NCBI GenBank assembly: GCA_035317605.1
Contig: DATHGT010000129.1
Location: forward strand, 1 to 30,583
Length of the DNA: 30,583 nucleotides
From: DATHGT01 sp035317605
GTDB taxonomy: Bacteria > Methylomirabilota > Methylomirabilia > Rokubacteriales > CSP1-6
Reading direction: 5' to 3'
Below, one piece after another: positions 16,193 to 23,110 of the stretch. Within the stretch, counting starts at the first letter, position 1. Every line of letters begins with the position of its first letter. The notes beneath the pieces were generated by a model. The model was not told the origin of the DNA. It saw only the letters and a program-made list of their open reading frames with translations, and made no database searches. A program made the position numbers and the translations under genes.

Positions 16193-16543
16193 TCATTTGC
16201 GTTTCGCTCGAGGGGCGCGGCGTGCGGCCGGGCGACGCCCGTCCGAGGACAGCAACGCGACCCTCTCCTCCAGCGTGGCGATCTGCTTGCGCAGCTCGTC
16301 CGTGACCGGCGTGGCGCGCTTGCCCGGCGAGAAGTGCTCGTCGTATTTCCACCAGTCGAGCCCGATCTCCTGGGCCTTGTCGATCGAGCACACGATCAGC
16401 CGGATGCGGATCGTGAGCAACTCCACCTCGGCCAGCGAAATCTTGATGTCGCCGGCGATCGCCAGTCCCTTGTCGAGCACGCGGTCGAGCACGTCGACGA
16501 GGCCGCTGGCGCGGTGGTTGCCGAGCTGGAGTTCGGGTCTCAT
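16193..16543 (-). CDS. gvpJ: GvpJ-like minor gas vesicle protein
   Basis: This 116-residue GvpA-family protein has GLVDVLDRVLDKGLAIAGDIKISLAEVELLTIRIRLIVCSIDKAQEIGLDWW, the GvpJ-like version of the fold. A helix (TPVTDELRKQIATLEERVALL) and a strongly basic tail (RRPAARRAPRAKRK) follow. GvpJ is a minor component thought to help start the conical tips. It is the first gene of the cluster, with a 149-base region between it and the preceding importer operon. ATG 16543 has only a weak AAGG directly beside it, so expression may be low compared with gvpA. Confidence 0.85.
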   Translation of the reverse strand: MRPELQLGNHRASGLVDVLDRVLDKGLAIAGDIKISLAEVELLTIRIRLIVCSIDKAQEIGLDWWKYDEHFSPGKRATPVTDELRKQIATLEERVALLSSDGRRPAARRAPRAKRK

Positions 16544-16692
16544 CCTTGGCTTTGGCTTTCTCCGACGTTAGACACGGCGGTACGCCCGGCGAAGTATAGA
16601 CATGAAGACGGTTCACACGAAAGCAGAATTCTGCAGTCTCGACGGGACGATGGGAAAACTTTTACATATAGAGCCTCGCCCGACGGCTCAGA
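16544..16692. promoter_or_regulatory. Probable promoter region of the gas vesicle cluster
   Basis: This 149-base stretch between the importer ATPase stop and gvpJ is AT-richer than its surroundings. On the minus strand TATACT (16593-16598) could be a -10 element with a weak TTCGTG 17 bases upstream, leaving a leader of about 45 bases. A perfect 12-bp palindrome, GCAGAATTCTGC, lies at 16623-16634, just upstream of the weak -35, a plausible position for a regulator. No terminator hairpin with a U-run is obvious for the upstream operon. Confidence 0.4.
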
Positions 16693-17664
16693 TCAGCTCG
16701 TCGTCGGGTAGAGGTGGCAGGCGACTCGCCGCCCCTCCCACGGCTGAAGGACGGGGATGTCCCCGCGGCAACGGTCCATCACCACCGGGCAGCGCGGGTG
16801 GAACCGGCAGCCCGACGGGGGATTGACGGGGCTCGGCACTTCGCCCGTCAGGATGATCTCGTCGCGCTTCTCGTCCGGATGGGACGGCAGGGCGGCCGAG
16901 AAGAGCGCCTTGGTGTAGGGATGCTGGGGATTCTGGGCGATCACCCGCGCCTCGCCGATCTCCACGATCTTGCCCAGGTACATCACCGCGATGGTGTGGC
17001 TCATGTGCGCGACCGCGGCGAGGTCGTGAGCGATGAACAGGTACGAGAGCCCCAGCTCGCGCTGGAGGTCGCGGAGGAGGTTCAGGATCTGGGCGCGGAT
17101 GGAGACGTCGAGCGCCGAGACCGGCTCGTCGAGCACGATGATCCGCGGCGAGAGGGCCAGCGAGCGCGCGATCGCGATGCGCTGGCGCTGTCCGCCCGAG
17201 AACTCGTGCGGGAACAGGCTGGACGAGCGCGCGGGCAACCCGACGACGTCCAGCAGCTTGTCGATGCGGCGGCGGACTTCCTGCTTGGCCAGCTTCTCGT
17301 TGGTCACCAGCGGTTCGGCGATGATGTCGCCGACCCGCATGCGGGGATCGAGCGAGGCGAACGGGTCCTGGAAGACGGCCTGCACCGAGCGCCGGTAACT
17401 CTTCAGCGAGTCGCCGTCCAGCTCGTTCAGGGCCTGGCCGTCGAAGCGGATCTCTCCGCCCGTCGGGGTCTCCAGGAGCAACACGAGCTTGGCCGTGGTC
17501 GTCTTGCCGCAGCCGGACTCGCCGACCACGCCCAGCGTCTTTCCGGACTCGATGTCGAACGAGATGTCGTCGACGGCGCGGACGCTGCCGCCGTCTCCGC
17601 CACCGAACAGCCCCCGCTTCATGGGAAAGTACTTCTGGAGATTGCGGACTTCGAGAATCGCCAT
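16693..17664 (-). CDS. Peptide ABC transporter ATP-binding protein, DppF/OppF type
   Basis: From ATG 17664 this encodes 323 residues. It has the DppF-type insertion KYFPMKRGLFGG before the core, Walker A GESGCGKTT, Q-loop FQDPFASLDPRM, signature FSGGQRQRI, Walker B IIVLDEPVSALDVSI, the H-loop FIAHDLA, and a C-terminal oligopeptide/dipeptide extension with a cysteine cluster (CRFHPRCP, then DRCRGD). The start overlaps the DppD-type stop by one base (TAATG). It is the last gene of this importer operon. The cysteine cluster of this family may bind an iron-sulfur cluster. Confidence 0.93.
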   Translation of the reverse strand: MAILEVRNLQKYFPMKRGLFGGGDGGSVRAVDDISFDIESGKTLGVVGESGCGKTTTAKLVLLLETPTGGEIRFDGQALNELDGDSLKSYRRSVQAVFQDPFASLDPRMRVGDIIAEPLVTNEKLAKQEVRRRIDKLLDVVGLPARSSSLFPHEFSGGQRQRIAIARSLALSPRIIVLDEPVSALDVSIRAQILNLLRDLQRELGLSYLFIAHDLAAVAHMSHTIAVMYLGKIVEIGEARVIAQNPQHPYTKALFSAALPSHPDEKRDEIILTGEVPSPVNPPSGCRFHPRCPVVMDRCRGDIPVLQPWEGRRVACHLYPTTS

Positions 17665-18650
17665 TAGACCAGGGGTGCTCCTTCTTCGAGCCAGCACGCG
17701 GACGAGTGTTGCGGACCGACGGCGTACAGCGGCGGGGCCTCCACCCGGCAGCGGTCGAGCGCCTTCAGGCAGCGCGGGTGGAAGGCGCACCCGCTGGGGA
17801 GCGCGGCCGGATCGGGAGGCTGCCCGTCGATGGCGGTGAGCCGCGCGTCGGTGTCGGTGAGGCGGGGGATCGATTCGAGCAGCGCCCGTGTGTACGGGTG
17901 AGACGGCTGGTCGAAGATCCGGCGCACCGGTCCGGACTCGATGAGCCGCCCGGCGTACATGACCGCGACGGTGTCGCACATGCGGGCCACGATGCCGAGG
18001 TTGTGGGTGATGAAGATCAACGCCAGCCCGTGCTCCTTCTGCAGGTCGCGCAGCAGGCTGAGGTACTGCGCCTGAATGGTGACGTCGAGGCTGGTGGTCG
18101 GCTCGTCGGCGATCAAGAGGCGCGGCCCGCACGAGATCGCGATGGCCCCCACGATGCGCTGGCGCATGCCGCCCGACATCTCGTGCGGATACTCGCGCAC
18201 GCGGCGCTCGGGCGCCGCGATGCGCACGGAGGCCAGGAGCTTCTTGGCCTGTTCCCAGGCGCGGCGACGCGGGGTCCTCTCGTGGACACGGAGCGGCTCG
18301 GAGACCTGGTCGCCGATCGTGAACAGCGGGTTCAGCGAGGCCATGGGGTCCTGGAGGATCATCGCGATCTTCTTGCCGCGGATGTGTCGCATCTCCTTCG
18401 GCGACTTCTTCAACAGATCTTCGCCGTCGAAGCGCAGCCCGCCGGAGACGATCTTGGCCCCCGGTGGCAACAAACGCAGGATCGAGAGCGCCAGCGTGGT
18501 CTTGCCCGACCCCGACTCTCCGACGATGCCGAGCGTCTGCCCGGCGTCCAGCGTGAGCGAGACGTCTTGCACGGCCCGGGTCACCCGGGTGCCCCGGGCC
18601 GAGATGTAGTGCGTGCTCAGCTTGTCGAGTTCGAGGAGCGGACCCGCCAT
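17664..18650 (-). CDS. Peptide ABC transporter ATP-binding protein, DppD/OppD type
   Basis: This 328-residue ATPase has Walker A GESGSGKTT, Q-loop LQDPMASLNPLFTI, signature MSGGMRQRI, Walker B LLIADEPTTSLDVTI and H-loop FITHNLG. The family C-terminus with CAFHPRCLKALDRC follows. It partners the DppF-type subunit to drive the channel made by the two upstream permeases. ATG 18650 shares its first base with the end of the permease stop (TAATG). Together with the DppF-type gene it could also power the ATPase-less importer at 2413-5820. Confidence 0.93.
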   Translation of the reverse strand: MAGPLLELDKLSTHYISARGTRVTRAVQDVSLTLDAGQTLGIVGESGSGKTTLALSILRLLPPGAKIVSGGLRFDGEDLLKKSPKEMRHIRGKKIAMILQDPMASLNPLFTIGDQVSEPLRVHERTPRRRAWEQAKKLLASVRIAAPERRVREYPHEMSGGMRQRIVGAIAISCGPRLLIADEPTTSLDVTIQAQYLSLLRDLQKEHGLALIFITHNLGIVARMCDTVAVMYAGRLIESGPVRRIFDQPSHPYTRALLESIPRLTDTDARLTAIDGQPPDPAALPSGCAFHPRCLKALDRCRVEAPPLYAVGPQHSSACWLEEGAPLV

Positions 18651-19531
18651 TAAAGCTGCCTGAGCTGCGGATCGAGCTTCACCCGCAGCGAGTCACCCAG
18701 CATGTTGGCGGATAGCACCAGCAGGGCGATGCAGGTCCCAGGGAAGACCGTGAGCCACCAGTACCCGGCCATCAGGCCCTTCTTGCCGTCGGCGAGCATG
18801 AGACCCCACGCGGGCTGGGGTGGCGGGACGCCGACGCCGAGGAACGACAGGGACGCCTCGACGACGACGACCACCCCCAGCATCAGGGTGGCCAGCACGA
18901 TCGCGGAGTTCACCACGTTCGGCAGGATGTGCTTCTTCATGATTGACCACTTGCTACAGCCGGCCACGATGGCCAGCCGGACGAAGTCGCGCTCGCGGAG
19001 CGACAGCACCTCGCCGCGGACCACCCGGGCGTATCGGGTCCAGTACACCGCGCCGAGGATGATGACGATGTTCATCGCGCTCGGGCCCACGATCGCGGCC
19101 AGGAAGATGGCCCACGTCAAGCCGGGGATGGCGAGCCAGGCGTCGGTGACCCGCATGATGACCTGGTCGACCCAGCCGCCGAGATAGCCCGAGACGATCC
19201 CGAGCAGGGTGCCGATGACCCCGGCGAAGATCACCGCGGTGAAGCCGACGACCAGCGAGACCCGCGCCCCGAAGATGAGGCGCGAGAGCACGTCGCGACC
19301 CAGGTGGTCGGTGCCGAGCAGGAACTTGTCGCTACCGCCCGCCACCCAGACCGGCGGCTTGAAGCGCTCGCCCAGGACGCCGATCTCGGGGTTGTGCGGC
19401 GCAATCACGTCGGCGAAGATCGCAAACAGCGCCATCGCGACGAGAATGGCGATCGGCAACATCGGCAGGCCATGCGTGCGGACGGCGACGAAGCGCCAGG
19501 GAAGCGTGAGGGTGGCAACGCGCGTGGTCAT
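18650..19531 (-). CDS. Peptide ABC transporter permease, DppC type (second importer)
   Basis: This 293-residue permease shows the DppC layout: the N-terminal helix MLPIAILVAMALFAIFADVIAP, FLLGTDHLGRDVLSRLIFGAR, the ATPase-contact segment around FVRLAIVAGCSKWSIMKKHILPN, SFLGVGVPPPQPAWG, and the end MLGDSLRVKLDPQLRQL. ATG 19531 lies nine bases after the DppB-type stop. It is clearly a paralogue of the 4915-5820 permease but distinct in sequence, so the operons are not a recent duplication. Confidence 0.93.
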   Translation of the reverse strand: MTTRVATLTLPWRFVAVRTHGLPMLPIAILVAMALFAIFADVIAPHNPEIGVLGERFKPPVWVAGGSDKFLLGTDHLGRDVLSRLIFGARVSLVVGFTAVIFAGVIGTLLGIVSGYLGGWVDQVIMRVTDAWLAIPGLTWAIFLAAIVGPSAMNIVIILGAVYWTRYARVVRGEVLSLRERDFVRLAIVAGCSKWSIMKKHILPNVVNSAIVLATLMLGVVVVVEASLSFLGVGVPPPQPAWGLMLADGKKGLMAGYWWLTVFPGTCIALLVLSANMLGDSLRVKLDPQLRQL

Positions 19532-19540
19532 GGGTGTCTC

Positions 19541-20461
19541 CTACCGGCCGAGCCGGATGCGCGGATCGATCCAGGCGTAGAGCACGTCGACGACGAGGTT
19601 GACGGCGACGATCATGGCGCCGCTCAGGATCACCGAGGCCTGCACCACCGGGAAGTCGCGGAAGGCGATGCCCTCGTAGAACAAGCGGCCGACGCCGGGC
19701 CAGGCGAACACGGTCTCCACGACCACCGAGACGTTGATCATGAGGACCAGGTTGATGCCGGCCAGCGTCATCACGGGGATGAGCGCGTTCTTGAAGGCGT
19801 GCTTGGCGATGACGAGCGCCTCGGGCAGGCCCTTGAGCCGCGCGAGCTTGACATATTCGGAGCCCAGCACCTCGAGCATCGAGGAGCGCGTGAGGCGCAT
19901 GTGCGCCGCCGCGAAGTACCAGCCGAGCGCGAAGGCCGGCATGAGCACGTGCCATGGCGTGCCCGAGCCCGACGACGGCAGCCAGCCGAGATAGACCGAG
20001 AACAGCAGGATCATCAGGAGCCCGACCCAGAACTGGGGCATCGACAGGCCCAGGAGGGCGAACAGCTTGCCCGCCCCGTCCCAGAAGCCGTTCACCCGCA
20101 CCGCCGCCAGGATCCCGCTGGGGATCCCGATGAGGAGCGAGAAGGCCATGGCGACCACGCCCAGCATCAGCGAGTTCGGCAGCCGGGACAGGTACAGCTC
20201 GAGGACGGGGGTCCGGTAGTAGAACGAGCGGCCGAAGTCGCCCTTGAGGAGGTTCGTCATGAAGCTCACGTACTGCACCGCGATCGATCGATCGAGGCCG
20301 AGCTGGGCCTTCAGCGCGTCGATGTCCGCCTTGCTGGCGCCCGGCTCGACCAGCAGCGTGGTCGGGTCGCCGGTGATGCGCACGAACAGGAAGATCGTGA
20401 GCGACAGGAGGAACAGGGAGAGCACCGCGTAGCCGAGGCGCTTGAGGATGAACGTCTTCAT
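19541..20461 (-). CDS. Peptide ABC transporter permease, DppB type (second importer)
   Basis: This 306-residue protein begins MKTFILKRLGYAVLSLFLLSLTIFLFVRITGDP, has the GDFGRSFYYRTPV segment, SMPQFWVGLLMILLFSVYLGWLP, the ATPase-contact loop near KLARLKGLPEALVIAKHAFKNA, and ends YAWIDPRIRLGR. It is first in the minus-strand importer operon. A G-rich GGGGGCGG precedes ATG 20461. The promoter must lie in 20462-20632, shared with the divergent hydratase gene. No binding protein gene is next to it. Confidence 0.93.
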   Translation of the reverse strand: MKTFILKRLGYAVLSLFLLSLTIFLFVRITGDPTTLLVEPGASKADIDALKAQLGLDRSIAVQYVSFMTNLLKGDFGRSFYYRTPVLELYLSRLPNSLMLGVVAMAFSLLIGIPSGILAAVRVNGFWDGAGKLFALLGLSMPQFWVGLLMILLFSVYLGWLPSSGSGTPWHVLMPAFALGWYFAAAHMRLTRSSMLEVLGSEYVKLARLKGLPEALVIAKHAFKNALIPVMTLAGINLVLMINVSVVVETVFAWPGVGRLFYEGIAFRDFPVVQASVILSGAMIVAVNLVVDVLYAWIDPRIRLGR

Positions 20462-20480
20462 CGCCGCCCCCTACTTTCTC

Positions 20481-20490
20481 ATTCGCGAAT
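20481..20490. promoter_or_regulatory. Perfect palindrome upstream of the second peptide importer
   Basis: ATTCGCGAAT lies 20 bases before the DppB-type start codon on the minus strand, in the divergent spacer 20462-20632. It is followed by a partial repeat of the half-site (ATTCGGG). The position suits an operator acting on the importer operon, but the palindrome is short and nothing in the window identifies its regulator. Confidence 0.3.
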
Positions 20491-20592
20491 CATTCGGGTG
20501 AAGTTTTGGCGTCATCGGTTCCAGCATTGCGGGAAAGTTAGCGGATTATCGCCCAACCGGCCGCGATGTCAACATGGGGCGTGACCGCCGCG

Positions 20593-20622
20593 TTGCGACC
20601 CCGCGCGGCCGTGTGCTACGGT
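20593..20622 (+). promoter_or_regulatory. Candidate sigma-70 type promoter of the enoyl-CoA hydratase gene
   Basis: TTGCGA (20593-20598) and TACGGT (20617-20622) are separated by 18 bases and end 10 bases before ATG 20633. This would give a very short or nearly leaderless mRNA, and no clear Shine-Dalgarno precedes the ATG, which is consistent with that. The match is moderate. Confidence 0.4.
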
Positions 20623-20632
20623 CCCCCTCACC

Positions 20633-21358
20633 ATGGCCCAAGACGTCACCCTCGTCCGCAACGGCGCCGTCGCCACCGTCACCCTCGACCGCCCCGACCG
20701 CCGCAACGCGCTCAGCGACTCCCTGCTGGCCGCGCTGGGCGCGGCCCTGACCGAGCTCCGCGACGACGCCTCCGTCCGCGTGGTCGTCGTGACCGGGGCG
20801 CCGCCGGTGTTCTCGGCCGGCGCGGACGCCGGGCTCCGGTCCAGCATGTCGGCCGAAGAGCGCCGGCAGGTCTTCGCCAACCGGAAGTCGCAGTTCCGCC
20901 GCCTGTTCGAGCGCGTCACCACGCTCCTCGAGGGGCTCGAACAACCGACGATCGCCATGATCAACGGACACGCCATCGGCGGCGGCTGGGGCCTGGCCCT
21001 CGCCGCTGACTTCCGCATCTCAACCGCCGACGCCCAGTTCTGGATCCCGGAGGTCGATCTCGGGGTCCCGCTGGGCGTCGCGTCCACCGCCCGGTTCGTC
21101 CGCCTGGTGGGCCCCGCGCGGGCCAAGGAGATCATCCTCGAGTGCCGGCGGTATTCCGCCGCCGAAGCCCACGCCCTCGGTCTCGTCACTCGGGTCGTGC
21201 CGGGCGACACGCTGGGCGAGGCGGTGCGGGAGTTCGCCGCGAAACTCTTGGCCAAGCCGTCCCGTCCCCTCTCGGAGATGAAGGCACGGATCAACGCGAT
21301 CTCTCGGACCGGCGTCCCCGACGTCAACGCCATGACCGAGGGATTTCTGGAGCGCTGA
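20633..21358 (+). CDS. Enoyl-CoA hydratase/isomerase family protein, apparently 3'-truncated
   Basis: This 241-residue crotonase-fold protein has VTLDRPDRRNALSDSL, the oxyanion-hole segment FSAGADAGL, INGHAIGGGWGLALAADFRIS and FWIPEVDLGVPLG. The second catalytic glutamate position (PEVDLG) is kept, but GGGWGLA has glycine where crotonase has Glu144, so ordinary hydration is doubtful; isomerase or lyase chemistry is possible. It ends at MTEGFLER, whereas relatives normally continue for about 20-30 residues to an EKRxPxF-like end. The bases after its stop encode a fragment of the binding protein family found downstream, so the true 3' end seems to have been lost in a deletion. Confidence 0.85.
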   Translation: MAQDVTLVRNGAVATVTLDRPDRRNALSDSLLAALGAALTELRDDASVRVVVVTGAPPVFSAGADAGLRSSMSAEERRQVFANRKSQFRRLFERVTTLLEGLEQPTIAMINGHAIGGGWGLALAADFRISTADAQFWIPEVDLGVPLGVASTARFVRLVGPARAKEIILECRRYSAAEAHALGLVTRVVPGDTLGEAVREFAAKLLAKPSRPLSEMKARINAISRTGVPDVNAMTEGFLER

Positions 21359-21360
21359 CC

Positions 21361-21450
21361 GGACGCTGGCGCGAGTTCGACCCGGAGGACACCCTCCGTT
21401 TCTACGCGCTCCGCCTGCACGAAGCTGGCATGATCAAGTCGAAGGGATGA
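21361..21450 (+). pseudogene. C-terminal remnant of a seventh Tat solute-binding protein
   Basis: Directly after the hydratase stop, in another frame, the sequence encodes GRWREFDPEDTLRFYALRLHEAGMIKSKG and a stop. This matches the last third-from-end segment of the six intact paralogues downstream (for example GRWREYSAEDTIRFYALRLHEAGMIK). The next ~20 residues (SPQK to the KKEL segment) are missing, and the terminal KG and stop follow at once. The rest of the gene is absent. It has no start of its own and is taken to be non-functional debris marking a former array member. Confidence 0.85.
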
Positions 21451-21458
21451 CGACCACG

Positions 21459-21785
21459 CTACTGGGACCGGCTCACGAGGCCGAGCGCGAACATCAGGCT
21501 CCGCTCCACGGCCGTGAGCTTCTCGGCAAGCAGGGGGCCGATGGCCGCGGTCAATGTCTGCCGGGGAATCGTGGTGATGGTATCCACGTTCACGACGCAG
21601 GCTTTGGGCAAACCCTCGGCTGGTCCCAGCGGGACTTCCGTAGGAATACGGCAGATCCGGGTCGTCACCGGGGCCACGGTCACCAGCTCGCGGACGGCAT
21701 AGGCCTCGTTACGCGACAGCAGCACGACCGGGCGCCGACCGGCGGGAGCGGGGAGTTCGGCCCACCAGATCTCGCCACGTCGCAT
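21459..21785 (-). CDS. MazF/PemK-type endoribonuclease toxin
   Basis: This 108-residue protein has the MazF layout: MRRGEIWWAELP, RPVVLLSRNEAY, VTVAPVTTRI, TEVPLGPAEGLPKACVVNVDTITTIP, and a final helix. The family cleaves mRNA at short sequences and is held inactive by its antitoxin. Its start is immediately adjacent to the antitoxin stop (no bases between), so the pair is one transcript. The pair lies antisense between the binding protein remnant and the first intact array member. Confidence 0.9.
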   Translation of the reverse strand: MRRGEIWWAELPAPAGRRPVVLLSRNEAYAVRELVTVAPVTTRICRIPTEVPLGPAEGLPKACVVNVDTITTIPRQTLTAAIGPLLAEKLTAVERSLMFALGLVSRSQ

Positions 21786-22043
21786 CTACCATTCCTCGGT
21801 GGAGAGCAGACGCACCGCCGCCGCTTCCGCGGCCTTGACCTCTCGACGTCCCTCCGGGCGGCGACGGTAACCGGCCTCGTATTCCTGAACCAGGGCGGCC
21901 TCGGCCTGGTGATCCAGCCAGTAGCGGAGCGCGTCCTGCAGGACGGCGCTGCGCGTTTTGCGGGTGGTCTTCCGGACCCGTTCGACGGCTCGATACAACG
22001 CCACCGGCATGCTGATCGCGACCTTGCGCGTCGTCGGTCCCAT
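21786..22043 (-). CDS. Ribbon-helix-helix antitoxin partnering the MazF-type toxin
   Basis: This 85-residue protein begins with a ribbon-helix-helix DNA-binding region (RKVAISMPVALYRAVERVRKTTRKTRSAVLQDALRYWLD). A charged, probably unfolded C-terminus that would occupy the toxin follows (GRREVKAAEAAAVRLLSTEEW). GAGGG lies 6 bases before ATG 22043. Such antitoxins bind their own promoter; here that region (22044-22111) is also the leader of the divergent binding protein operon, so the antitoxin might influence it too. Confidence 0.86.
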   Translation of the reverse strand: MGPTTRKVAISMPVALYRAVERVRKTTRKTRSAVLQDALRYWLDHQAEAALVQEYEAGYRRRPEGRREVKAAEAAAVRLLSTEEW

Positions 22044-22096
22044 GGTCTTCCCTCATATGACGTGTGGTCTGCCGACAGAATAACGCCGGTCATACC

Positions 22097-22115
22097 GAAG
22101 GAGCTGAAGGGATGA
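22097..22115 (+). promoter_or_regulatory. Retained array junction carrying the ribosome binding site of the first intact copy
   Basis: These 19 bases, ending in ATGA at the first copy's start, are identical to the junctions between intact array members. They would encode KELKG and a stop, the C-terminal signature of the family. AAGGAG at 22098-22103 is the Shine-Dalgarno, 8 bases before ATG 22112. The fragment therefore looks like the tail of a lost upstream copy kept because it drives translation of the first intact gene. Confidence 0.7.
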
Positions 22116-23110
22116 ACCGACGCCGGTTCCTCCACGGGATTGGCCTGGCGGGGGCGGTCGGTTCACTCGGTCTTCGAGCTTCCGCGGTGAGCGCGGAGCC
22201 GCCACCGGAGACGAAGACGCTCAGGCTCGTGAAGATTCCGAGCATCTGCCAGGCACCGCAATACGTGGCCGACGAGCTGCTACGCGCCGAGGGATTCACC
22301 GAGGTGCAGTGGGTTCAGAAGAAGGGGGCCATCGGGATCACGGAGGCGCTGGCGTCCGGAGCGGCGAACATCAACAACCACTTCGTCGCGCCGACCCTGA
22401 TCCGGATCGAGGCGGGTGATCCGCTCGTCATCCTGGGCGGGCTCCACATCGGCTGTTTCGAGGTCTTCGCGACGGACCGGGTCCGCAAGGTTCACGACCT
22501 CAAGGGAAAGACCGTCGCCGTCTTGGAGATCGGCTCGAGCCAGCACGTCTTCCTTTCGACCATCGTTGCGCACGTCGGCCTCGACCCCCGGCGTGACATC
22601 AACTGGGTGGCGTCTCCCCCGGCCGAGTCGATGCGCCTGCTCGCGGACGGGAAAGTCGACGCCTTTCTGGGCTTCCCACCGGAGCCCCAGGAGTTGCGGG
22701 CGAGAAGGATCGGCCACGTGATCGTGAACAGCACCCTGGACCGGCCCTGGTCGCAGTACTTCTGCTGCATGCTGGTCGGGAATCGGGACTTCATCCGAAA
22801 GCATCCCGTGGCCACCAAGCGGGCGATGCGCGCCATCCTGAAGGCGAACAACATCTGCGCGCTCGAGCCGGAGCGGGCCGCGCGGCAGCTCGTCGACAAG
22901 GGGTTCACGCCCCGCTTCGACTACGCCGTACAGGCGCTGAAGGACATTCCGTACGCGGAGTGGCGCAATTACGATCCCGAGGACACGGTCCGCTTCTACG
23001 CGCTGCGTCTCCACGAAGCCGGGATGATCAAGTCGAGCCCCCAGAAGATCATCAGCCAGGGCACCGACTGGCGGTTCTTCAACGAGCTGAAGAAGGAGCT
23101 GAAGGGATGA
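22112..23110 (+). CDS. Tat-exported solute-binding protein, array copy 1 (NMT1/THI5-like fold)
   Basis: This 332-residue protein has a twin-arginine signal (NRRRFLHG then a hydrophobic stretch, cleavage near AVSA-EPPPET), so it should be exported folded. The body is a type II periplasmic binding fold resembling the NrtA/SsuA/ThiY (NMT1/THI5-like) group. Cysteines are at 46 (PSICQAP), 115 (HIGCFEV), 218-219 (PWSQYFCC) and 249 (NICALEPE), with no others. The C-terminal QGTDWRFFNELKKELKG is shared with its paralogues. The start at ATG 22112 uses the retained junction ribosome site. The stop overlaps copy 2 (ATGA). The ligand is unknown; no permease or ATPase is adjacent. Confidence 0.88.
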   Translation: MNRRRFLHGIGLAGAVGSLGLRASAVSAEPPPETKTLRLVKIPSICQAPQYVADELLRAEGFTEVQWVQKKGAIGITEALASGAANINNHFVAPTLIRIEAGDPLVILGGLHIGCFEVFATDRVRKVHDLKGKTVAVLEIGSSQHVFLSTIVAHVGLDPRRDINWVASPPAESMRLLADGKVDAFLGFPPEPQELRARRIGHVIVNSTLDRPWSQYFCCMLVGNRDFIRKHPVATKRAMRAILKANNICALEPERAARQLVDKGFTPRFDYAVQALKDIPYAEWRNYDPEDTVRFYALRLHEAGMIKSSPQKIISQGTDWRFFNELKKELKG

